From the NCBI GenBank assembly GCA_946811185.2, contig OX328109.1:42516129-42580128 (forward strand): a stretch of DNA of 64,000 nucleotides, written 5' to 3'. Position numbers and translations under genes: made by a program. Source of the DNA: Hippopus hippopus (taxonomy: Eukaryota > Mollusca > Bivalvia > Cardiida > Cardiidae). Shown here piece by piece: positions 22,601 to 34,600 of the stretch. Below the pieces are notes generated by a model. That model was not told where the DNA came from and did no database searches. It saw nothing but the letters and a program-made list of their open reading frames with translations. Numbering within the stretch: the first letter of the stretch is position 1; every line of letters starts with the position of its first letter.

Positions 22601-25600
22601 CTAAAATTTGGTCTTCTGGTAAAGAGAAAATATTTTTCTAGGCTAATTGCACACTGTGAGGGACATAATTTTTATCATGTGTACTATGTTGCTCCCCTGG
22701 TTGTTTGTCCATCTGTTTGTCGATTATAATGAATGATTACAATGAGTACAATCTGAAATTAATCCATCTCTGTGAAAAGGGTCTAGCACATCTACAAAAA
22801 TTATCGACCCATGTCAGCCTGCGCAGATTGACCTGGGTTGAAAATCTTTGCTTATAGTAAATTTTCTGCATGTCCAAGGACTGTTCTTCCTCATTCTGTC
22901 AGTTGTAAACCAAAATGGATTTTGAAGATCCTTTTTTTGTGGTGAGTTGCTTGGTGCAATGCGTCATGAAGATGCATTAAGCCCCTTTCTTCCAGAGCAT
23001 GGCTCAGACAGTTTCTTCCTGATTGCCATTCGTATTATTTGAAAATTTGATGTTTTTTGCAGTCTTGGAGGTGTACAATTTGTTACGGAGATTTCTATTT
23101 TTTCACTCTGGCGTCAGTAATGAAGAGGTACTTACATTGCATTGTTTGTTTGTTGATATGAATAATGAAAGAATCTTTTTACAATATGATGACTTCATAC
23201 ACTGTTCTTTAACCAATTACTTTTCAACATGTACAACTTTTTACCTCTGCATTTGATAGGGCCTGTATCGAGGAAGTGCCACTTTTCCAATCATGTTTTC
23301 CATACTGTTGTAAAAAGCATTATTTTCCTTTCCCACAAATATTTGTCCAGTGTGTAATTTCTGTACAAGTTTGAGATGTTCAGAAGATAGTCTGAACAGT
23401 AACAAGTTTTATCATTATCTCTTAACTTCTTACCACATAATCCAGATTTTAAACGACCCTTAGAGAAGAAGACTTTTGAAAACATTGTGGGAAAAGAAGA
23501 AAATGCTGGTTACCAAGATTTTCTTTTTATGCTACAATATTTGCTAAAGGATTCTCCATCAGGATCATAAAAATCATTTAATAAAAAGTACTTGTTTAAC
23601 TAACGGTATTTTATCGTTAAATTTCAGCTGGAAGATGTTTGTCGATATTTGTTGTCGACAATGGATTCAGCTGACATAAAGGTAATAACTTTGCTCTTTC
23701 TTAGTCGTTTCTGCTTGGTCTTTTAATCCAATTGTAAACAGTATAGATTGAGATCGGACTGCTATGGAAGTGCTCAGTTCCGAAAAAATTAGCATGAATA
23801 AGCCCTTCATTAATCAACTGATACGATGCTACAGACATGTCTGTTCGAGTGCTATATGACTTTGCAAACCAAATGAAAAGTTTGATAACTCTTTGTGCGA
23901 ATCAAAAACATCACAACGACCAATATCCAACCAGTATTCTTCAATAAATGTCACTAAGTAATCAGCTGTGGCAAGGTAGCTTGTTAGTGACTTCATTACT
24001 TGACATAATCTGATAGTACTTTCCATCATGGCTTAACTTAGGGTGGAACATATTTAATCCTTTTCCACACAATCCCAAGTTCTTACAGGCTTTTGAAAAC
24101 ACCCTGGGAAAAAGTAACCAGCTTTTGTAGGCTGCTAATGCTTTTTGTTTGGTCTAGTCTAAAATTTTGTTTTGTGGTAAAGAGTTAATATGAAAACTCA
24201 GCATGGACTGAACAATCTCTGTAAAAATTTTCAGAGTAGTCCATATGGCTTGCAACACACGAAAAGGGGCATTCGAACATTTGCGTAAAGTGTCATCTCG
24301 AATCAGCCTGCGCAGTCCGCGCAGGCTAATCCGAGATGGCACTTTACGACTACAATACATTTTGTTCTTCAGTAGACTTGCGCAAAACAGAAAATTACAT
24401 AAAAATGGAAAGTGTCATCTCGGATCAGCCTGCGCGGACTGCGCAGGCTGATCCAAGATGACACTTTACGCAAATGTCCGAATGTCCCTTTTCACGTGTT
24501 GCATGCCATATTGAAAGCATTTGTAGACAACAAATTCAGTGTTGCTCAAATAATGGGGTTTATATTTGAAAGGTTAGAAAACATTGTTAAAAAAAGGAGA
24601 AATTGCTGGTTACCAGCACTTTTTCCTTTTCCCATAATGTTTTCAATAGCTTCTTTCTTCTTGGGTTTTCAAACTCAGGAAAGAGTTTTAACTTCAGTTG
24701 CCAAATTTCAACTTAATCAGAGAAAGTTGCCTTACAGGAGCTAATACTAACCTACTTTATGATTGCATTTGGGGACCATGGTAATGGGCACTGTGAATCC
24801 TTGGTGTTTACAGTATTTGTTAGTCATTGTATTGGTTCATTTGTAGTATTTTTCTGCTTTAAACTTGTCATGCACTTTGTCCATGTTGGGATGTTATATC
24901 ATTTGCAAGAATCTAGTTCTTGTAATAACCAATAGATACAGTTTCCTTCCCTTCATATTTGCAGTTCTCATATGTATCCATGTCTTTGCTGAAAGATTTT
25001 GTGTTACCATGGATACAGCAGGTCAAGGACATTCTCTGGAAATGTGTTTTATCATTGAAAAGACTCAGGGTAAGTTGTCACTTAATGATGATTGAAATTC
25101 TGTAATTTGCCTCTTAAAAAGATTCAGTTCATAGCATACATGTTATTGATTGTTGTTGGTATGACATAGATTCATATATGGCAGTCAGCAGACAAATTTT
25201 ATGTCTTTCAACCAACCACCTATGTAAACATATTAACTTTTTCTTCTTTTTGCACAATGTTTTCATGTGTAATTATGCATTAATAATTGATGTTTAGCCA
25301 GATTATTCAGGGAAGTTTTTTTTTTTTATCCACGGCCGAAGGCAGAGGGATATAGTTTTAGCGTTGTCCGTCCTGTCTGTCCATCCGTGTGTCTGTCCAG
25401 GACAATATCTCCAATACCATTGGACGGAATTTGGTGAAACTTTATATGTGTATACAATAACCTATTCTGCCAATATAGTAGGTTCTTTTTTTTTTTTTTT
25501 TTTAATTCGATGCAAAATGGCCAAATGGTAGCGATTTTGAGTTACACAGTTGTGTAAATTTTTGAAAAGCTCTTTTTCGGCGGGGGTTATCATTTCAACG

Positions 25601-28600
25601 AAATTGCTTTTTTTTTTTTTTATTTCTTTAACTCTTTTACAAAGAACAAAATTTTAGACTCAACGAAAATCAAAGAATTAACAGATGAAGCAAAAAATGT
25701 TGCTTTAGCATTGGTACTAGAATAGAAAAAAAAGTTGTGGGAAAAAGGCAATCACTAGTTACCAGCATTTTAATTTTGCACAGTCCCAAGTTTTAACGAC
25801 CGTGAACAAATGCCTTTTGAAACCTGTTAGGAAAAGGAGAAAATGCTGAAAACCAAGAATTTCTATACTTTCACAGCCAACTACCATCATTTTAGCTACA
25901 TTCAATTTGTCATCTGCAAATGCTTTCAGTTTGGAAAAGTAAAAAAAAAAAATTGTATTTGAAAGGATTAAGGTTTTCCATATCATTAGAAAAAAAATTT
26001 TCTTAACCTAACATATTTTTGCTATGTTCATTATCAGGGATCATACTTATCATAGTGTCCATGTTTTTTTCCCTAATTTAGCCAGAGAATCACAAAGATG
26101 TGAAGTCCATGATGATTTTCTTGCGGATGTTAATTACCTTTACTCATACTGGAACATGGAAAATCCTAAAAGGAAAAGGTAACCTGTTTGTGTCACAGTA
26201 ATCTTCATCTCTCTGTTGATGCTTTGGGATAGCTCTGGGGCTTTTTTTAACTCTACCTCATGACAAAATTTTAGACTCAACCAAATTGAAACCATTTGCA
26301 GACAATAAATTAAACATCACTCAAATGATGATTTCTGTCTTTAGAAGGGTAGAAAACATTGTGGAAAAAGGAGAAAATGCTGGTTACCAGCATTTTCTTC
26401 TTTTCCCACAATGTTTTTAAAAGGTTTCTTTCTCAGGGTCAATCACACACGGGATTGTGTGGTAAAGAGTTAAACAATTTTACTGATGGAAATATTGCTC
26501 AAAATCAGCAATTTCTCTGTTTGTCACCATGATATATCAATTGTCAGTAAATCATCTTTTTACAACACAGTCCTGAGTTTTAACATCCCCGAGGGAGAAG
26601 ACTTCTGAAAATATTGTGGGAAAAGAAAAGAAGAGATACATTGAATTTGTAGTCCGCAAGGGCTTTCAACTTGGACCAGTCTAAAATTTTGTTGTTTGGT
26701 AAAGGGTGAACTAGACAACAAAATTTCATACTCAGTGGATATTTAAAGCATTTGCATACAATAAATTTAATGTGTTTCAAATAATGGAAGTTGTCTTTGA
26801 AAGACTAGAAAGCATTTTGACTTAACATGCACTCTTTGGTACCAGTTAAATTATGTGCATTCACAATCAATATATGGAAATGCATTATTTTGCACCTTTG
26901 AGCACTAGTATCTCAGTTAAAGTGAACAGCAGTTACATAGTGAGGCAAACTGGTAGACATTTTGGCAGTTGAAGAAAATGCACCAGATCAGGCTATTTTT
27001 TTCTCTTTCTAGAAATGTAAGAACATTCACTGATACATGTTCATTTTCAATAATACAGAATAACCCATGAAGTGCCTTTCTCTACTATATTTGTTTTGCG
27101 GCCAGTGTAGATCAAGATCAGACTGCACAAACATGTGGTCTGATCTTTGATCTACACTGTCCACTTTGCTCAGACAGTCAGGACAAGAGCACTCCCGAAA
27201 CTGCAATTATTTAGGTTGTATGTCTAGTCTAAAAGTGTCCATTTGGTAATTCATCGCTCTAAAGGTTAATCTTTAATCCTTTACCACATAATCCCGACGT
27301 TAAATGACCCTGAGGAAGAAGGCTTTTGAAAATAATGTGGGAAAAGGAGAAAATACTGGTAACCACAATGTTTTAACCCTTTCCCAAACAATCCCTGGTT
27401 TTTACGGCCCTGGGAAAGAAGTCTTTTGAAAACATTGTGGGAAAAGGAGAAAATGCTGGTTAACAGCATTTTCTCCTTTTCCCAAAATGTTTTCTACTCT
27501 ATTGAAGTCAAAAATCATCTCTTGTGTTACATTTGCTTTAATGCCTGCAGATGCTTTCAATTTGGTCGAGTCCAAAACTTTGTTGTTTGGGAAAGGGTTA
27601 AACTCTACTACAGAAAGTAATCATCAATTGACCTGCATTCAATTTATGGTCTGCAAATGCTTTCAATACGGACCAGTCTAAAACTTGGCTGTTTGGTAAA
27701 GAGTTGAATGATGTATATTACAGGAGAAGCCTTGACAGCTGGTATGAATCAGTTATGCAACAACATCATGGGACATCTAAACAACAAGGGCCTTTACCCA
27801 GCTCTACAGGTATATTCTTAACTCTTTGATGGAAATCTGACTTTTAATTCCATAATGCATTACTGTATAAAAATAGCTTTATATATCTCTGCAATTGAAA
27901 GCTTTCAAAACTTTGTGGGACAAAGAGCATTTGTTTGTTGCAAGCTAGTGCTCCTTGTCCCATGAAATTCATCTTTTTGTTAAAGATGGTGAATTGCTTT
28001 CCTTTTGATGTCTCTCTTCTGTATATTTTATAAAATTCTGGAAATACAGGAAAAGCTAATTCAGGTGAGGACCAAACAGAAAAGTTTACTTCGATGTGTC
28101 CTGGATTAGTTTTGACTCTGTGTTTATATTTTCAGATATTACTTACAAAAGGACTGACCCGAACAAAACCAGCCTTCACAAAAACTTCCCTAACAGCCAT
28201 TATGACTATTTCCTTAAGGTAACTGCGTTAAAAGTGTTGATTCTTTCCACAGTAGCCGGCTTGGTAGCTCAGTGGTTAGCATTTCTGACTCGTGACCTGA
28301 CGGTTGTGAGTTCAATACCCAGTTGAGGCAAACTTTCTATCCTGCAATTTTTTGCCTCTCACCTGTGTTGCATGTGTATAAAGTAGTCATTGACTTGGAA
28401 AGAAAGTTGTGTCAGTACTGGTGTGAGAAAGCTGGGAATCATATGCTTAGGTGCACTGAAGGCTGTGATTTGACCTAAGCTATTAAAACGGCATTAAACT
28501 CCGATACAATACAATCTTTCCACAGTAAGCCGTTCATAAAAATTTCATTTTTAAATGACTCTGTGATGTGAAGACAAAGTAGGAAAAGAAAAAGAATACC

Positions 28601-31600
28601 AGTAACCAGTATTTTCTCCATTTCTCAAAATGTTCTGTATCCATTAAAAAGCACTGTTTGTGTGTTTATCAGTAGTAGCCTATCAAATCCTTCCATACTG
28701 TAAACGACACAAAAAGCTTTTGTGGACAGTGTAGATCAAGATCAGTCTGCATAGAATATGCAGTCAGATCTTTAATCTACACTGTCTACTACCTTATTCT
28801 TGTTTATGAACAAAGTGGTTCTCCATCTCGCAGCAAAGTTTTAGTGGCATTTTGAGAAAGTGTGACTTATTTATTTAATAGTGAAAGAGTTAATAGTGTC
28901 TATTTAAGTACATAATTAAAAAAAAAAACCATGTATCTAAAGTCAAGCTAAGCAACAAGCATCTCTCTATTGTCTCTCCCCAGCTAACTTCTGTCACAAA
29001 GATATGTCCTCAGGCTATTGCAAAAGGGGGTTTAATGCATCTTCGTGATCCATGATACCGAGCAAGTTAACATAAAAATATGGGTCCATAAAATCCATTT
29101 TGTATATAAGACAACTGAATCATGAGGTATTCTGGTCCTTTGACATGTGGAAAATTGACCAATAGCGAAAAGTTTCAGCTCAGGTCAGGCTGCATGGACT
29201 ACGCAGGCTGACGTGGGTCAATACTTTTTGCAGATGCATTAAGCCCCCTTTTCACAGAGCATGACTCATATGTATTTTTCATTGTTTATATGATGGGGTT
29301 TTTGTGTGTCTTATTTGGTATTAGGTCTGCTTAAGTACATACTCTTTGTGAAAATTGTTTTTATTGTCCAACCATTTGCCTTGATTTCATTTCAATAATT
29401 ACACATCTTTTTGCATATTTTCTAAGAAAATAACTTGTGAAGAGTTCTACAATCTTGATTACTCTTCTTACGAACAAAGTCCATAACAAAGAAACAAATG
29501 AACAAATGCATGGCAGAAATACAAACCGCATCTGGCGGGATTCGAACCCATGGCGGACAAATATCCTCGTTTTTCAAGGTTTAAAAGACCAATACTATAA
29601 GCACTGAGCTAAAGAGATATCTCCCTAACGCAGTTGTCAGGTATTGTATTTTAAATCGGGACGAAGCCATGCATGAAGGAGTGGTCTCCCGTAACACACC
29701 CCATCTTAAAGTCATCATTTATTGATGACTCAAAGCCTTATTAGGCAGAAAGTCCGTTTTTGGACAACAAATGGGATTAATGACTCAATGGCCAATCCCG
29801 GACGAGCCCCCATCTTACGAACAAAGTCCGTAACAAAGAAACAAATGAACAAATGCATGGCAGAAATACAAACCGCATCTGGCGGGATTCGAACCCATGG
29901 CGGACAAATATCCTCGTTTTTCGAGGTTTAAAAGACCAATACCATAACCACCGAGCTAAAGAGATATCTCCCTAATGCAGTTATCAGGTATTGTATTTTA
30001 AATCCGGACGAAGCCATGCATGAAGGAGTGGTCTCCCGTAACACTCTCATGAGTTACAGTAGAATATTTTTTCCAATTTTATCTTACTTTATTTTGTATA
30101 TTTTCAGACCGTTGCTTGGTTCCAACTTTTCTGACAATTTACTTACAGTGTATATATTGAACATACTGTCTGTCCCTGCTCTCATGCATCATGTATCACA
30201 GCTGGCTCCAGATGTAAGTATTGTCAAACCTTCGTCTAAGATTGATTAAACTTTAAAACATACAAAATAGAATAATGGATATAACTGTGACAGGGCTTTT
30301 ATCCCAATTTGTATATACAGATTCCATCAGAATTGATATATTTATTTCAAGAACAGAAACATTGTAATGATATTGTTATGTAACAATAACCAGAAACTAA
30401 GGTGGGTAAGTTAAAGTGATTAGTAGATATTAAAAAAAGAAAGATGAGGGGAGAGGGAGGGTGCAACATTCTAATAAAACCTTTACCAAACAGTTCCGTG
30501 TTTCAACGACCGTGAAAAAAGGTTTTTGGAAACATTATCAGCATAGGAGAAAATGATAGTATCTGGCATTTTCACCTTTAACTTTTAAATTTTAATTTTA
30601 ACCTTTAAATTTTGTCTTCTGGTAAAGATGTAGCCATAGTTGATTTTGGAGTTCAGCCATTTACCACACAATCCTGACTGTGGACTACCCTAAAAAGAAA
30701 GGTTTTGAAAACATTGTGGGAAAAGGAGAAAATGCTGGTAACCACAATGTTTCTACCAATTAACCCTTTCCCAAACGGCAAATTTTGGACCAGACCAAAT
30801 TGAAAGCATTTTGCAGATGACAAATTAACAGTTGCTAAAAAGATGATTTTTCTATATGATAGGGTAGAAAACATTGTGGGAAAAGGAGAAAATGCTGGTT
30901 ACCAGCATTTTCTCCTTTTCCCACAATGTTTTCAAAAGGCTTCTATTCCTGACCCGTAAAAACCAGGGATTGTTTGGGAAAGGGTTAAAACACAGTTTTC
31001 ACTATTTGAGCCACATTTAATTTGTCGTCTGCACATGCTTTGGATTTGAACAATTCCAAATTTTGTCGTTTGATAAAGAGTTAATGTACAAACCTGAAAC
31101 CTACTGCAGTTGTCAACATTTGATCTTTACCAAACAGCTAAGTTTTAAACTCATCCAAAGTGAAAGGATCTGCAGAAGACAAATTTAGCATAGCTTAACT
31201 CATTACCAAACGACAAAATTTTAGGTTTGTCCAAATCGAAAGCATTTGCAGACGAGAAAATAAAAGTGACTGAAAATTTGAAGTTTGTTTTGTGAAGGGT
31301 AGAAAACATTGTGGGAAAAGGAGAAAATGCTGGTTACCAGCATTTTCTCCTTTTCCCACAATGTTCTCTAAAGGCTTCTTTCACAGGGTCGTCAAAAGTA
31401 GGGATTGTGTGGTAATGGGTTAACTGATGGAATTTGACTATACAAGAGTGTGTATACAATGTGGAAAAGGAGAAAATACTGGTTAGCAGCATTTTCCCCT
31501 TTTCATCCAGTATTTTCAATGCTGCCATATAGGGTGGTTAAATCTTGGAATTGAGTGGTAAAGGATGGTGTTTTCTGTGCTATAGTGTCATTTTTGGCTA

Positions 31601-34600
31601 ACCTGAGCACGATAGTGATAGGATAGTGACTGGCTGTACAAAATTAGCATCCCTTGAAGATCTTGCCAAGGAGGCAGGATGGGAATCCCTGCATGACAGA
31701 AGGCGCAAGCATAAACTGATAATATATTTTAAAATGGTCAAAGGACTAAGTCCTAACACCTTGAGCTCATTAGTACCTCAGCCTCCGTGGTTCTCAAAAT
31801 CATCGAATCCCACAATGTAGAACTGAACTTTACAAAAAGTCTTTCCTTCCCGCAGTCATTGAAGACTGGAATGAACTACCAATTGAAATACGAAATGAAG
31901 ATTCATTATCGTGTTTTAAGTACTATCTGAATCGGGACAAACCCAGTCCCAACAAGCTGTACTTTATTGGAGAAAGGAAGCTACAGGTTATACATACACA
32001 AATCAGAAACAAATGTAGCTCTCTCAATCACCACTTATTTCTGAAAAATATTGTTGACTCCCTTCTCTGTATTTGTGGTGGGATTGAGACAAGTGAACAT
32101 TTCTTTTTTGAATGTAATAATTATGATGCTACTAGGACTAGTCTATTTAATGCAATATCAGTATTTGGTAATATTGATCTTGAGATGTTACTCTTTGGGA
32201 AAGGTAATCTTCTATATCATGACAATGAGAAAATTTTTCTTGAAGTTCAAACATTTATTAGTTTAAGCAATCGATTTCCAGTATGATAATTTTGTTTTCT
32301 ACCTTTATTAAATTTTATCAGGAATACTGACGCTTACTATAGAATGGAACAAATTTATATTTTCACCATATAAAAGCCTTTTAAGAACACTCCTTTACCT
32401 TATCTACTTTACACTATCTCTTCATTACCTTATCTTTCCCCTTTCTCTTCCTGTACTTCTCAGTCTAACTCATTTCATAGTTTTCCAATCAAAACATATT
32501 TCTTCCCTATTCCCAAACAATTATTAACAATATTATCTCTCTCTCACTGTATAGCATATTAGTTTAAATTTATGACTTGTATTCGTTTGTTTAGGCTATC
32601 AACTTGGAGAAGAACATTATAAGCATTGCTTTTGTTCATATCCATTTTGCATAAAATTTTGAACTGTATTTGTAAATTATCTTGTACATTTTAGTTGAAT
32701 TTGCAAATAAAATATGTTTAAACTAAGGTGAGCTTTTGTGATCGTGCTGTGCCCGGCGTCCGTCGTCAACTTTTACTTTGTGTACGCTCTAGAGGCCACA
32801 TTTTCAGTCTTATACTCGTGAAACTTGGTCAGAATGTTTGTCTCGATGATATCTCGGACGAGTTCGATAATGGGTCATTTTGGGTCAAAAACTAGGTCCT
32901 TGGTCAAATCTTAGAAAAACCTTGTTTACGCTCTAGAGGCCACATTTTCAGTCCAAAAACCTTGAAAATTGGTCAAAATGTTCGTCTTGATGATACTTTG
33001 CATGAATTTGAAAATGGGTCATGTCCAGTCAATAACTAGGTCACAAGGTCAGATCTTAGAAAAACCTTGTGTATGCTCCAGAGGCCACATTTTCTGTCCA
33101 AAATTCTTGAAAGTTAGTCAGAATGTTTGCCTTGATCATATCTCGGACGAGTTAAAAAATGGGTCATGTTAGGTCAGAAACTAAGTCACTAGGTTATATC
33201 TTAGAAAAACCTTGTGTAGGCTCAAGAGGCCACATTTTCAGTCAGAAACTCTTGAAAGTTGGTCAGAATATTTGTCTTAATTATATCTTTCATGAGTTTG
33301 AAAATGGGTCATGTTGGGTCAAAATCTAGGTCACTAGGTCAAATCTTAGAAAAACCTTGTATACGCTCTAGAGGCCACAGTTTCAATCCTATACTTATGA
33401 AACTTGGTCAGAATGTTTGTCTTGATGATTTCTTGGACCAGTTTGCAAGTGGATCATTTCGGGTCAGTAACTAGGTCACTGAGTCAGATCTTCAAAAAAC
33501 CTTTTTCAGTCAAATATTCATGAAAATCTGGGTAGAATGTTTGTCATAATATCTCAAAAGAGATTGAAAATGGGTCATGTTTGGTCAAAAGACTCAGGTG
33601 AGTGACTTCAGGGCCATCATGGCCCTCTTGTTACATTCATTAATATTAATTTTGTTACTGGAAATTATGGTTGGTCACTAATTCTGCTGATGGTATAATG
33701 ATTTCTGTAATGTAGTCCTACAGTAATTTATGATTAAGTAAATTGAATTGTTCAAGTAATGCACAATGAAGATTTATTATTGTTCGTGTACTATGCAGCC
33801 TAATAGCAGGAGCATCCAAAAGTTTCTTTGGCTTTCAGTTGTTACATGATTTTTTTTGTCCTCCGTTTTTTCAGTGTTTGACGTTGTTGATAACCAACAG
33901 AATTTTCAAAAGATCTCTAGATTTATTGACACACGAGCAAAGTACAAGAATTATTTTTAACTCATTGGAGGGGAATTATGCCCTGTGTTTGCTAGGTAAG
34001 ATGTTTTCTTAAAAGCATTCTGTGGATCAACATGTAACCCCCAGAAATAGACTTTTTATGCTTCCTGAAGGCAATTTGGTTGACTATAAATCTGTTGCGT
34101 TGTACGTCCATCTATGCATGCATGAATTTGTTACACGTAGAGAAAAATAAAATCTGCTGACCAATACTCTTGCTTCATTTGCAGAAGATCCTTTTTGAAA
34201 ACATAGTGGCATAAAGAGAAAATGATTTTAAGTGCAATGTCTCCTTTTTCCACAGCATTTCACCTATATTAATTTGCAAAGCCTCTAAGTTGTGTTATCT
34301 GCAATTGATATTGATTGATGTGAAATAAATCTGTTTTGTTATGGTTAATATTGTAGAAGTTTAACCCTTTCCCATGCAAAAAGTTTGTAGACTTGCCCAA
34401 ATGTAAAGCAGACAACAAATTTAATGTTATTCAAACAGTGAGATTTGTCTCTGATAGGGTAGAAAACATTGTAAGAAAAGGACAAAATGCTGGTTGCCAT
34501 CATTTTCTCCTGTTCCTACCATGTTTTTAAAGGCTTTCCCCCTCAGTGTTGTTTAAACTGGATACCAGCAATTTCTCCTTTTACCACCATGTTTTCAAAA

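Larger units (their letters stand above)
31593..33631 (+). mobile_element. large repeat with CTCACCTGAG-type ends (copy 3), split by a LINE
   Basis: A remnant of the head (GCTAACCTGAGCACGA) lies before the LINE; the element resumes near 32724 with GGTGAGCTTTTGTGATCGTG. It ends ACTCAGGTGAGTGACTTCAG and CTCTTGTT. About 5 units of the 145-bp repeat lie at 32775-33490. It sits in UBE3B intron 10. Confidence 0.75.
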
